This document shows positions 1-6,142 of a stretch of DNA of 24,239 nt, piece by piece. The notes under the pieces were generated by a model, which worked only from the letters and a program-made list of their open reading frames with translations, did not search any database and was not told the origin of the DNA. Both the position numbers and the translations under genes were made by a program. The stretch comes from a virus. The stretch lies in the IMG/VR virus record IMGVR_UViG_3300047476_001372, positions 1-24,239 of that record; one strand, 5' to 3'. Each line of letters starts with the position of its first letter. The first letter of the stretch is position 1.

Positions 1-309
1 TATGATGATAATGTCATCAGGTTTATTGTAGATGAGAATGAGTCTTACAGCATGTATCATGATCAAGATTGCTGTGAGAATGTCTCTATTAATGATATTA
101 ATGGGGATATTAATGATCTTATAGATAGTCCCATCACTCTTGCCGAAGAATCTTCCAATCGTGGAAATGATGAAGATGATTGGGGAGGCACTTTCACTTG
201 GACTTTTTACAGGCTAGCCACTGTAAAAGGTTATGTAGACATTAGATGGTATGGATCATCTAATGGCTATTATTCTGAGAGTGTAGATATTTATAGGGAT
301 AGGAAATAG
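1..309 (+). CDS. DUF7448-like phage protein (5' truncated)
   Basis: The frame is open from the first base of the window to the TAG at 307-309, so the 5' end lies outside and 102 residues are visible. The segment [11 protein letters not shown], followed by [26 protein letters not shown] and [16 protein letters not shown], matches my memory of the DUF7448 family found in many phages and plasmids. The function of that family is unknown. A hairpin terminator follows at once, so this is the last gene of its transcription unit. Confidence 0.75.
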   Translation, partial: YDDNVIRFIVDENESYSMYHDQDCCENVSINDINGDINDLIDSPITLAEESSNRGNDEDDWGGTFTWTFYRLATVKGYVDIRWYGSSNGYYSESVDIYRDRK

Positions 310-332
310 TTTTTTCATATGGCAATCGTTTA

Positions 333-368
333 CCCCGTCCCATTTCTATGGGATGGGTTTTTTATTTT
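333..368 (+). terminator. Rho-independent terminator
   Basis: The left arm 334-343 pairs with 348-357 around a TTCT loop, with one G·U pair, and a T-rich tract follows at 358-368. It ends the DUF7448-like gene. The next start codon is only 19 nt beyond the T tract. Confidence 0.85.
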
Positions 369-387
369 GTAATTAAAATTTAAATAT

Positions 388-603
388 ATGGCAGAGTTTG
401 CTAATCAGGGAGTTCCTGAGGCTATTTTAGCCGAGGAATGCTCAGAGGTAATTCAAATCATCACCAAGAAAATTAGATTTCAAGGTGGATGGAGTGAAGT
501 GCCTCCTGGAAAGGATAAGACTAGGTGGGAAATGCTTGAAGAAGAAATGAAAGATGTTCTTTTAGCATGGGACAACCTCAGAAAGGAGGTTTTAGGTTCG
601 TAA
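388..603 (+). CDS. MazG-like NTP pyrophosphohydrolase fold protein
   Basis: This 71-residue protein contains an EECSE motif near residue 17 and EEEMKDV near residue 51. These fit the ExxE...ExxD metal-binding pattern of all-alpha NTP pyrophosphatases (MazG/dUTPase-2 superfamily). Family members hydrolyse nucleoside triphosphates to monophosphates; in phages they are thought to adjust nucleotide or ppGpp pools. The protein is short and only one helical pair is clear, so activity is an inference. The start is chosen because the A/T-rich leader after the terminator ends directly at this ATG. Confidence 0.6.
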   Translation: MAEFANQGVPEAILAEECSEVIQIITKKIRFQGGWSEVPPGKDKTRWEMLEEEMKDVLLAWDNLRKEVLGS

Positions 604-630
604 TCTATTTTTTCACATAAAACCAATGTT

Positions 631-882
631 ATGCACGAATTGATTTTGCTTATTGCAACAATGCTTCCAACAGAGAAGATTGTTGCTGATCTTGTTGAGG
701 CAGCCAATGATTTGATGATTTTTCCTGATGATAAGGAAAAACAGAAAATGTTGGCAACCAATTGCCTCATCTTCATTGCTCACATGAAAACTCAGGGTGA
801 TCCTGATAAGCTCATTGAGACAATGGAGGAAGTGAGGAAAATGGAAGACAGGAGGAAACTGTTTGAGACAGAGGACAACTAA
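631..882 (+). CDS. Hypothetical small helical protein
   Basis: This 83-residue protein is predicted to be mostly helical, with a hydrophobic N-terminal segment (MHELILLIATMLP) and a charged C-terminal half rich in Glu, Lys and Asp. I do not recognise a family. It follows the MazG-like gene by 27 nt and is closed by a strong terminator, so the two genes are probably cotranscribed. The N-terminal stretch is too short to call a membrane segment with confidence. Confidence 0.6.
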   Translation: MHELILLIATMLPTEKIVADLVEAANDLMIFPDDKEKQKMLATNCLIFIAHMKTQGDPDKLIETMEEVRKMEDRRKLFETEDN

Positions 883-897
883 TTCCCTGTGTTAACA

Positions 898-931
898 AGG
901 GTGGGCTATTATTAGCTCACCCTATTTTTTC
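898..931 (+). terminator. Rho-independent terminator
   Basis: An 11-bp stem (898-908 with 913-923, one G·T) around a TTAT loop is followed by ATTTTTT. It closes the 388-882 transcription unit. The next ATG lies 17 nt past it. Confidence 0.9.
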
Positions 932-947
932 ATTTTAAAATTGAAAT

Positions 948-1265
948 ATGGATTTTTTACATCCTTGGCCTCCTCCTAAGAAGTATAGCAATCCCAATTT
1001 CATGTCTGTGAACAAGTTTAAAGACAAGTACAGAGGCATGATAGTTATAATTCCCGAAGGGAATAGGTTGCCAGTGGAGGCAGATGAGCATCTGTTTTCT
1101 GTTGACCATGACATTAGCCGTTATCTAAACCACCCAAAATATAGGGTGGTCAGTGTTAATGAGCATGAGACAGGAGATTTTGTGGATTTCACAATCCCTG
1201 TTGATCTTGATCAAAAGCCCTACAAAATAGGGTATTATGTTATTCGTGAACATTTAATAAAATAA
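948..1265 (+). CDS. Hypothetical protein, 105 aa
   Basis: The protein has a proline-rich N-terminus (HPWPPPKK) followed by a mixed, probably beta-rich domain containing MIVIIPEGNRLPVEADEHLF and IGYYVIREHLI. No family is recognised. It has no membrane segment or signal peptide. The ATG comes directly after the terminator region and an AAAATTGAAAT leader similar to the one before the gene at 388. It precedes a 22-codon ORF and the MYG1-like gene. Confidence 0.65.
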   Translation: MDFLHPWPPPKKYSNPNFMSVNKFKDKYRGMIVIIPEGNRLPVEADEHLFSVDHDISRYLNHPKYRVVSVNEHETGDFVDFTIPVDLDQKPYKIGYYVIREHLIK

Positions 1266-1267
1266 TC

Positions 1268-1336
1268 ATGTCAGACGAAGAACTGTACATAGAGGAAATA
1301 AAGACGTTTGTAATTAAATACGGAACTTATGATTAA
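1268..1336 (+). CDS. Possible 22-aa microprotein
   Basis: The ORF reads MSDEELYIEEIKTFVIKYGT plus two further residues. It starts 2 nt after the previous stop and its end overlaps the next ATG at 1329 by 8 nt, the same tight packing seen between proven genes here. It is acidic at the N-terminus. It may be a true microprotein or a leader that couples translation to the MYG1-like gene. No homology is visible, so confidence is modest. Confidence 0.4.
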   Translation: MSDEELYIEEIKTFVIKYGTYD

Positions 1337-2066
1337 GAAGATTATAACGCATGATGGGCTATTTCATGCTGATGAGGTGATGGCAATAGCCCTGATAATG
1401 GAATTTTATGGGAATATTCCTGTTGAGAGAACAAGAAACATCTCACAGGAAGACGTTGATGATCCAAATGTGTGGATTATTGACGTAAATGGTCAATACA
1501 ATCCTTCAAAAGGCTTGTTTGATCATCACCATGATGAGAGTCTTTCTGCATCTTGTGTCCTCATTCTAGATCATTTGTACATGAATAAAACAATATCCAT
1601 GGAGCTTATGACAGAACTGAGTGACAATTTTGTCGTCATCTCTAACATAGACAAGGGAGGATTCATTCCTTACAATGGCTTTCAGTTCAATAGCCTGATA
1701 AAAGGATTTAATTCTCTGCCTGATGGATTCAATGTTGCCATAGATGTATGTAGGAATTACATCAAATGTGCTATGGACAATGTTGCCAAGATGGGAGAAT
1801 CCTTGTCTATTTGGAGCAAGGGATGGACTGTTAACAACGTCATCAAGTGTTGTAGTGCATTTCCCATACATTGGAAAAGATATCCAGGAACCATCAGGTT
1901 TCTTGTATATCCCAATAATGGGAAATACAACGTTATTTCTGTAGACAGTGTGAAACATCCTGTTATTTCTAATGGAAGAGAGGAGTTTTTACATAATTCT
2001 AAATTTCTCGCAGTCTTTAAAACAGAGCAAGATGCTCTAGACTGTGCTTTAAAATCAATTGTATGA
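1329..2066 (+). CDS. MYG1-like (UPF0160) DHH-type metal-dependent hydrolase
   Basis: This 245-residue protein opens with ITHDGLFHADEVMAIALI (H8, D9, H13, D15) and has IIDVNGQYNP (D52) and FDHHHDE (D65-H68). This is the metal-ligand pattern of MYG1/UPF0160, a DHH-like phosphoesterase family whose eukaryotic member is a 3'-5' RNA exonuclease. The length is somewhat shorter than cellular MYG1 (about 300 or more residues), and the C-terminal half diverges. A role in RNA or nucleotide turnover during infection is an inference. The gene overlaps the next one by ATGA. Confidence 0.8.
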   Translation: MIKKIITHDGLFHADEVMAIALIMEFYGNIPVERTRNISQEDVDDPNVWIIDVNGQYNPSKGLFDHHHDESLSASCVLILDHLYMNKTISMELMTELSDNFVVISNIDKGGFIPYNGFQFNSLIKGFNSLPDGFNVAIDVCRNYIKCAMDNVAKMGESLSIWSKGWTVNNVIKCCSAFPIHWKRYPGTIRFLVYPNNGKYNVISVDSVKHPVISNGREEFLHNSKFLAVFKTEQDALDCALKSIV

Positions 2067-2266
2067 AAGTAATATTGTTAGTTTTGTCATGGATAGCCGT
2101 CTTTATGGTGTTGTTTTTCATTTTGTCACTAATAGGACTGCTTTGGATAGAGTCTTATAAGGAAATAACATCATCTGTCAACTGGTTCATTGCCTATACA
2201 GTGTTTATAGGCATATGGGTGGCATCAGCAGCAGTCATTGAAATAGCGGAGGAATTTGGTTTATGA
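2063..2266 (+). CDS. Small two-helix membrane protein
   Basis: This 67-residue protein has two hydrophobic segments, about residues 3-28 (VILLVLSWIAVFMVLFFILS) and about 42-60 (FIAYTVFIGIWVASAAVI), and a short acidic tail. The start overlaps the MYG1-like stop by ATGA and the end overlaps the next gene the same way, so translation is probably coupled. Small membrane proteins of this size in phages include holins and exclusion proteins; nothing here decides between them. Confidence 0.7.
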   Translation: MKVILLVLSWIAVFMVLFFILSLIGLLWIESYKEITSSVNWFIAYTVFIGIWVASAAVIEIAEEFGL

Positions 2267-2502
2267 AAAACCTATATTTGACAATGACATTTGTCATGAT
2301 TGTTACAGCCATATTCTGGTTTGTATCTGGGATCATGGCACTACAACCAACAAGGATTAATGCTTGCATAATCCTGTTTGGATGGATGGTATGTCTCATG
2401 GGAGCATACATGTATTATTCACTCTATAAAGAATTGAAAAATGATCAACAAAATCAAAATTTTCCTCTTCGGCCAAAGAGTAAGAGGAGAGAAACTTTCT
2501 GA
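2263..2502 (+). CDS. Small two-helix membrane protein with basic tail
   Basis: This 79-residue protein has hydrophobic segments at about residues 5-26 and 33-54, followed by a polar, Lys/Arg-rich C-terminal tail (RPKSKRRETF) that would sit in the cytoplasm by the positive-inside rule. It follows the similar membrane protein at 2063 with an ATGA overlap. The two may act as a pair. The function is unknown. Confidence 0.65.
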   Translation: MKNLYLTMTFVMIVTAIFWFVSGIMALQPTRINACIILFGWMVCLMGAYMYYSLYKELKNDQQNQNFPLRPKSKRRETF

Positions 2503-2590
2503 GCCATCGCTCAGGACAGTGAATACAAGATTTATTCCTCATAATGCATGGGCTTTGGAGATGAATGTCTCCAAGTGTTATGTAAAATGA
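2441..2590 (+). CDS. Possible 49-aa protein overlapping upstream gene
   Basis: The ORF begins MINKIKIFLFGQRV and ends ALEMNVSKCYVK. It overlaps the end of the membrane-protein gene by 62 nt in another frame, but it otherwise fills a 110-nt stretch without another good candidate, and it is followed directly by a terminator. No homology is recognised. The long overlap lowers confidence. Confidence 0.4.
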   Translation: MINKIKIFLFGQRVRGEKLSEPSLRTVNTRFIPHNAWALEMNVSKCYVK

Positions 2591-2612
2591 TATTATGGAT
2601 GGTTCAGAGGAT

Positions 2613-2640
2613 GGGGGCACAGAAATGTGTCCCCTATTTT
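2613..2640 (+). terminator. Rho-independent terminator
   Basis: GGGGGCACA (2613-2621) pairs with TGTGTCCCC (2626-2634) through a GAAA tetraloop with one G·T, followed by TATTTT. It ends the unit containing the MYG1-like and membrane-protein genes and lies 18 nt before the lipoprotein start. Confidence 0.85.
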
Positions 2641-2658
2641 AACCAAAAATATTATAAA

Positions 2659-2793
2659 ATGAAGAAAGATCTTGTCCAGGCAATATGTATAATCATTTTG
2701 ATTACATTAGTCTTATCATCCTGTAAGACGTTTGAGGAGTCATGTAAATCAGAATGGAAAGCATACAGATACAGGAAAGCGTTTATTAAATAA
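2659..2793 (+). CDS. Small predicted lipoprotein
   Basis: This 44-residue protein has a basic N-terminus (MKKD), a hydrophobic stretch (AICIIILITLVL) and an LSSC lipobox with Cys22. This predicts export, signal-peptidase-II cleavage and a 23-residue mature lipoprotein (CKTFEESCK...). The frame is open further upstream, but those starts lie at or before the terminator, so this ATG is preferred. Phage lipoproteins of this size include o-spanins and superinfection-exclusion proteins such as T5 Llp. The type here is not determined. Confidence 0.65.
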   Translation: MKKDLVQAICIIILITLVLSSCKTFEESCKSEWKAYRYRKAFIK

Positions 2794-2803
2794 ATCCACT
2801 ACA

Positions 2804-3130
2804 ATGAAGAAGTTCAAGTTCAACAATGAAATTGTTACAGTGAAGGAAACAAGGTATAACAATGGCAGACCTTGTTTACAACTCTTTGATTCTGAAGGAT
2901 TTCCGTATGCAACAGCAACAATTAATGTGCCCAAGAAAGAATTTGACACTGAGCTTGTTGTCATAAAGGATTATTCAGAGAATGAGGGTGTATATGAATT
3001 CCTTTTAAAGCACAATATTGTATCATTGCCTGTGGCACATTATAAAACAGGCTTTTTTTTATGTCCTGTGGCAGTGATTTTTCCTGAAGAGGAATGGGAA
3101 GGCATTCGTGATGTAGAATTGGAATATTAA
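2804..3130 (+). CDS. DUF4313-like protein
   Basis: This 108-residue protein contains RYNNGRPCLQLFDSEGFPYA, then ATINVPKKEFDTELVVIKDY and SENEGVYEFLLKHNIV. These are the features I associate with DUF4313 (PF14190), a family of unknown function common on mobile elements. The ATG at 2804 gives the usual family start. The upstream in-frame extension (from 2732) would read through the lipoprotein region and is rejected. Confidence 0.65.
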   Translation: MKKFKFNNEIVTVKETRYNNGRPCLQLFDSEGFPYATATINVPKKEFDTELVVIKDYSENEGVYEFLLKHNIVSLPVAHYKTGFFLCPVAVIFPEEEWEGIRDVELEY

Positions 3131-3141
3131 AAAACAGCAAC

Positions 3142-3555
3142 ATGTGGAAACAAGTATGTTTGAGCTTCAGAAGCTACATTCCCAAGAGAATTGAAGTGGG
3201 AATGATGTTCCTTTCATCAGTGAACGGGATGCCCTTTATATTTATTCTGGAAAGAACACCTATCAACGATGAGGAGTTTTTAAAAGAAGTGGGTTATCCC
3301 GTTGAGCCCTACATTGTGGATATAGGTGAAAATCCTGAGGATGATGTTGAAGTGGTATTGGCAGAACCCCATCAAATAGCATGGTGGGATGCTGGTGAAG
3401 ATGTAGAAGACCTCGTAGACATTGAAGTGGAAGAATTCAATAACATTTTACAACAGGACAATGGTTGGTTGGAGATAGAAATAGACAGCGATGATCAACC
3501 AAACATCTTTATGGGTAAAGTGACATTAAGACCATTAGGAGGAGAATATTTTTAA
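3142..3555 (+). CDS. Hypothetical acidic protein, 137 aa
   Basis: The protein begins MWKQVCLSFRSYIPKRIEVG and becomes strongly acidic in the middle (IGENPEDDVEVVLAEP, DAGEDVEDLVDIEVEEF), with a beta-rich C-terminus. No family is recognised. Acidic phage proteins of this size are often DNA mimics or inhibitors, but nothing specific supports that here. It is spaced 11 nt from the previous stop. Confidence 0.6.
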   Translation: MWKQVCLSFRSYIPKRIEVGMMFLSSVNGMPFIFILERTPINDEEFLKEVGYPVEPYIVDIGENPEDDVEVVLAEPHQIAWWDAGEDVEDLVDIEVEEFNNILQQDNGWLEIEIDSDDQPNIFMGKVTLRPLGGEYF

Positions 3556-3575
3556 ACTGTAAAAAAACAACAAAA

Positions 3576-3836
3576 ATGGAAAGGTTAAGATGGAAAGCAA
3601 GTGAAGACAGGCTTATTAAGTCTGTAATTGGCAAAAAGCTCGCATGGTCAGTGTCTGTAGAACTTCTTGAGAAAAGGCTTCCAAGGAGAACAACTGGTGC
3701 TATCATTCAAAGGCTTTACAAACTCACTAAAAGCAAGCCTGTGGAAACCACTAAGGTAAAAGCAGTTTCTTCCACAGGAAAAGCTACGTATGCAAGAGTG
3801 GAAAACCACGGAGATCACATCAGGTTTTATTTCTAA
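3576..3836 (+). CDS. SANT/Myb-like DNA-binding protein
   Basis: Residues 5-50 (LRWKASEDRLIKSVIGKKLA... RLPRRTTGAIIQRLYKL) show the spaced Trp-ED pattern and the RT-GAI-RL recognition helix typical of SANT/Myb-like or GcrA-like three-helix domains. The rest is basic. A DNA-binding or transcription-regulating role is inferred from the fold. The length is 86 residues and the gene sits alone between small unknown genes. Confidence 0.5.
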   Translation: MERLRWKASEDRLIKSVIGKKLAWSVSVELLEKRLPRRTTGAIIQRLYKLTKSKPVETTKVKAVSSTGKATYARVENHGDHIRFYF

Positions 3837-3853
3837 ACCCAAAAATCAGACAT

Positions 3854-4060
3854 ATGGCAACGCTTGTTTATCAGTCGTCTCTCTATCCTAAAAAGCCTTC
3901 TCTTGTGTGGGAAAACACACATATAAAGGCAGCATCTATTCTCATTGATGCCATCTTTTCAAGCAAGAAACAGAAAGATGTGGTGGTACAGAAGTCTAAT
4001 TGCACCATTTATGTTCCCTCTGATGGGAGCAAAAAGGTGATTAGGCTAAGGCATAAATGA
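3854..4060 (+). CDS. Hypothetical basic protein, 68 aa
   Basis: The protein has a Lys/Arg-rich composition, with a central helix (HIKAASILIDAIFSSKK) and a beta C-terminus (VVVQKSNCTIYVPSDGSKKV). No family is recognised. It lies 17 nt after the SANT-like gene and just before a long terminator hairpin, so it is the last gene of this unit. Confidence 0.55.
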   Translation: MATLVYQSSLYPKKPSLVWENTHIKAASILIDAIFSSKKQKDVVVQKSNCTIYVPSDGSKKVIRLRHK

Positions 4061-4067
4061 GGAGAAA

Positions 4068-4105
4068 AAAGAAAGTCCCATGGAATTTTCCGTGGGATTT
4101 TCTTT
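4068..4105 (+). terminator. Long terminator hairpin
   Basis: A 17-bp stem (4068-4084 with 4089-4105, two G·T pairs) surrounds an ATTT loop. The right arm carries the T-rich tract and the left arm carries the matching A-rich tract, so it could work in both directions. The stop of the upstream gene is 8 nt before it and the next start is 22 nt after. Confidence 0.85.
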
Positions 4106-4127
4106 ACCTTTATCTAAATTTACAACT

Positions 4128-4346
4128 ATGGAGATCATAAGCAAAAATGACCTGTATGTGGTGATTGAGATAAATCTGAATGATATTGTAAAAAGTCAGC
4201 CAATGACAAGAGCTCAGGTGAATGACTACATCCTGAGCAACTATGCAGATCAGCCATTGAAATACTTCAATGAATCAGGAAGGATACAAATCATCCATCT
4301 TGAATCTGCATCAGTGAAACAAGCAAAATTGATAGCATTCCTTTAA
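4128..4346 (+). CDS. Hypothetical protein, 72 aa
   Basis: The protein begins MEIISKNDLYVVIEINLNDI. It has a beta-strand N-terminus, a middle helix (MTRAQVNDYILSNYA) and a C-terminal helix (SVKQAKLIAFL). The frame is open upstream to an ATG at 4080, but that start lies inside the terminator hairpin and is rejected. No family is recognised. Confidence 0.6.
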   Translation: MEIISKNDLYVVIEINLNDIVKSQPMTRAQVNDYILSNYADQPLKYFNESGRIQIIHLESASVKQAKLIAFL

Positions 4347-4363
4347 CCATAAAAAAGAATAAT

Positions 4364-4510
4364 ATGTTAGCAGTTCTTACAGATGCACCTAATAGCTTTG
4401 GACCATTAGAATTGTTTGTTGTAGCAGCAATTCTCATTATATCCCTGTCAATCAAAACATGGATAAAAAGAGCTAGGGAAAGGCGTAATAGGAGAAATCA
4501 AGAATTATAA
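4364..4510 (+). CDS. 48-aa single-pass membrane microprotein
   Basis: The protein begins MLAVLTDAPNSFGPLELF. It has one hydrophobic segment (VVAAILIISLSI, residues 19-30) and a strongly basic tail (RARERRNRRNQ), which predicts N-out/C-in topology. It lies 17 nt after the previous gene and just upstream of the tRNA-like gene. The function is unknown. Confidence 0.55.
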   Translation: MLAVLTDAPNSFGPLELFVVAAILIISLSIKTWIKRARERRNRRNQEL

Positions 4511-4516
4511 AATTTA

Positions 4517-4655
4517 GTCAGGGTGGCGAAATGGTAGACGCTTTGTAAAGGTTCATTCGGAGAGATTAATTACCTTGAAGATTGATTTTACCCTGAGAAA
4601 GGACTTTATAAGATAGGTTGCAAACTAATACAGGTATCGAATCCTGTCCCTGACT
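4517..4655 (+). tRNA. tRNA-like gene (Leu-type 5' half) with interrupted anticodon loop
   Basis: The acceptor arms GTCAGGG (4517-4523) and CCCTGAC (4648-4654) pair over 7 bp. The D arm TGGCGAAATGGTAGACGC matches leucine-type tRNAs. The T arm is ACAGG/CCTGT (4630-4634/4643-4647), with an 8-nt loop TATCGAAT instead of 7. CCA is not encoded. TTGTA (4543-4547) pairs with TGCAA (4619-4623) as the anticodon stem, leaving 71 nt where 7 are expected, an extra 64 nt or so. No clear U33 or anticodon can be assigned, and the long variable arm expected of tRNA-Leu is absent. It could be an intron-containing tRNA, a decayed tRNA or a tRNA mimic. Confidence 0.5.
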
Positions 4656-4672
4656 ACTAAAAATTAAATGTT

Positions 4673-4846
4673 ATGGCACAAACAGAATTAGCTTATTTAT
4701 TGTATGAGCTTGAAAACTGGGATGAAGATAAACCCATTCAAGTTAAAAATCTAAAAAGGATGATTGAAAAGTCATTTAAAAGAAAAAGAATGGATGAAGA
4801 TGAACAAAATATACAATCCAGTATGGATGAAATAGAGCATGATTAA
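4673..4846 (+). CDS. Hypothetical charged protein, 57 aa
   Basis: The protein begins MAQTELAYLLYELENWDEDK and continues with a basic central helix and an acidic tail (SSMDEIEHD). It is likely all-helical. It starts with the ATGGCACA sequence shared by several otherwise unrelated genes between 4.6 and 11.2 kb. It follows the tRNA-like gene by 17 nt. The function is unknown. Confidence 0.55.
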   Translation: MAQTELAYLLYELENWDEDKPIQVKNLKRMIEKSFKRKRMDEDEQNIQSSMDEIEHD

Positions 4847-4858
4847 AAAATTAAATAT

Positions 4859-4945
4859 ATGACCCCAATTAATTATTTCATCATGCACATCGGATTTGGG
4901 TTATGGTTTTATGTGGGTTATAAAATTGGTAAATCTAAACGATAA
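4859..4945 (+). CDS. 28-aa membrane microprotein
   Basis: The ORF begins MTPINYFIMHIGFGLWFYVG and ends YKIGKSKR: one hydrophobic helix with a basic tail. The leader AAAAAATTAAATATATG resembles that of the gene at 388. Coding is suggested by the leader, the spacing and the membrane-like composition only. Confidence 0.4.
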   Translation: MTPINYFIMHIGFGLWFYVGYKIGKSKR

Positions 4946-4983
4946 AACACAGTTAGGGTGGTTGAATAAACGCAAATAAACAT

Positions 4984-5085
4984 ATGATAGGTGGTATTAT
5001 AATGTGTATAGCTGCTGTTGTATTGTACATCAATCTGTTAAGGTTAGCAGCAGTGTTCTTGGCTTGGCTTACAAAGAGGAAATAA
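4984..5085 (+). CDS. 33-aa membrane microprotein
   Basis: The ORF begins MIGGIIMCIAAVVLYINLLR and continues with a second hydrophobic stretch (LAAVFLAWL) ending in TKRK. This gives one long or two short membrane helices with a positive C-terminus. It is one of several tiny membrane proteins in this part of the window. No function can be given. Confidence 0.45.
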   Translation: MIGGIIMCIAAVVLYINLLRLAAVFLAWLTKRK

Positions 5086-5119
5086 GTTTACACATTTAAA
5101 GCATTTCAGTTTACAAAAA

Positions 5120-5285
5120 GCTAGCTCCGTTGGCCAGGAGATCGAAAAACAGGAACACCAATTTGGTGCAAAAATCTTCCTAATCGTTTGTAGGCATGTT
5201 CTTTAGCATTTTCTAGCATGGTTAAATAGAAAATGTTTTTAATATAGACTAATTAAGACATAATTTAGAATTATGTCTTTTTTTA
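5120..5285 (+). ncRNA. Candidate structured non-coding RNA with own terminator
   Basis: This gap of about 220 nt between genes holds no convincing ORF but has several nested pairings. GCTAG (5120-5124) pairs with CTAGC (5213-5217), enclosing a CTCC/GGAG hairpin (5125-5140, loop GTTGGCCA), then AGGAA/TTCCT (5151-5155/5177-5181) around the hairpin CACCAATTTGGTG (5156-5168). A strong terminator follows at 5255. The CTCCGTTGGCCAGGAG hairpin resembles a tRNA D arm, but no acceptor or T arm fits. This is a fold made by eye; no known RNA family is recognised. Confidence 0.3.
5255..5285 (+). terminator. Rho-independent terminator
   Basis: A perfect 11-bp stem (5255-5265 with 5269-5279) with a TAG loop is followed by a run of T. 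It closes the preceding intergenic region or the small membrane-protein unit. The next ATG is 22 nt downstream. Confidence 0.9.
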
Positions 5286-5307
5286 TGCATAATCAAAAAC
5301 AAAAAAC

Positions 5308-5508
5308 ATGAAAAAAGCTGTTCGTCAAACCAAATGGTGGTGGTGGTTCCCCATAATCTCCTTGTTTTTCATTGAAGAACAAGTGGAATGGACCATCAGC
5401 ACAATGAATGAGAAAGACAGATACATGAGAACAATTCTTGTTACAGTGATGCTTTGTCTGCATACATGTGCAGTGTTCATCATCATTTTCAACTTAGTAT
5501 TTAATTAG
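5308..5508 (+). CDS. Small membrane protein with Trp-rich N-terminus
   Basis: This 66-residue protein carries a KWWWWFPIISLFF segment near residues 9-21 and a clear C-terminal hydrophobic helix (about residues 43-64, LVTVMLCLHTCAVFIIIFNL), separated by a charged loop. The start follows an A-rich leader after a terminator. The function is unknown; a host-membrane role is an inference from topology. Confidence 0.65.
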   Translation: MKKAVRQTKWWWWFPIISLFFIEEQVEWTISTMNEKDRYMRTILVTVMLCLHTCAVFIIIFNLVFN

Positions 5509-5515
5509 TAAAAAA

Positions 5516-6133
5516 ATGAAATACAATCTAATTAAAACAGACAACTACCTATTGGTGGTAGATGATTCAGAGATTAAAGAAGGTGATTGGTTTTTTAGAG
5601 ATGGTTCAATTCATAAATGCTTTAGAGTTCATAGAACAGATATTGAATTTTTAACTTCAATTGATTCTATTTATTGTGGTTCAAATACATTTTGGAGTAA
5701 AGAATATTGCAAGAAAATCATGGCTCACGCCCCACTCAACAATTCACCCATCCTTGAAGGTGTACCACTACTGCCACCGCTTGAAGATGATGTTGAGAAG
5801 TTAGACGAAGAACATTCCCCGTATCCCAAACCTTACAAGACATACGAAAAGGGCTTCGATAAGGGCTACAACAAAGCCCGTGAGAAGTATAAGTTCACGG
5901 AGGAAGATATTCGCCAAGCATATCTTTTTGGTAAATCCATGATGTCGCCAAAGAACTTTGAAAAGTATCTCCAATCCCTCCAACAATCAAAACTACCTAT
6001 TGCGTTTGAGTGTGAGATAGAAAGAGTATTCAAGCACAATGAACACATGGAAAGAGAGTTCTATGAAGTTCCCAAAACCATCACCAACTCTGAAGGTAGA
6101 ACAGAATGGGTGGGGAAATACATTTACGAATAA
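5516..6133 (+). CDS. Conserved Bacteroidota-phage protein, 205 aa
   Basis: The N-terminal half (YLLVVDDSEIKEGDWFF... KKIMAHAPLNNSPILEGVPL) and the later GFDKGYNKAREKYKFTEEDI match, from memory, a recurrent family of unknown function in Bacteroidota phages and prophages. The N-terminal part appears beta-rich; residues about 110-160 form helices. The G-x(3)-GY-x-KA-x(3)-Y-x(2)-EEDI segment is also found in the next gene, which suggests a shared module. It overlaps no gene and lies 7 nt after the previous stop. Confidence 0.7.
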   Translation: MKYNLIKTDNYLLVVDDSEIKEGDWFFRDGSIHKCFRVHRTDIEFLTSIDSIYCGSNTFWSKEYCKKIMAHAPLNNSPILEGVPLLPPLEDDVEKLDEEHSPYPKPYKTYEKGFDKGYNKAREKYKFTEEDIRQAYLFGKSMMSPKNFEKYLQSLQQSKLPIAFECEIERVFKHNEHMEREFYEVPKTITNSEGRTEWVGKYIYE

Positions 6134-6142
6134 AATAGAGTT

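Noticed and set aside
574-613. Weak terminator at the end of the MazG-like gene
   Set aside because: The AACCTC/GAGGTT stem is only 6 bp, lies within the coding sequence, and the T run is some distance away.
480-776. Reverse-strand ORF of 98 codons, and similar reverse-strand ORFs across the window
   Set aside because: They lie opposite well-supported + strand genes, have no recognisable motifs or leader sequences, and all clear genes and terminators run on the + strand.
4548-4618. Standard group I intron in the tRNA-like gene
   Set aside because: The insert is about 64 nt, too small for the conserved intron core, and no P7/P3 pairing could be made out.
5120-5217. Second tRNA gene
   Set aside because: A D-arm-like hairpin is present but there is no 7-bp acceptor, T arm or TTC-type loop.
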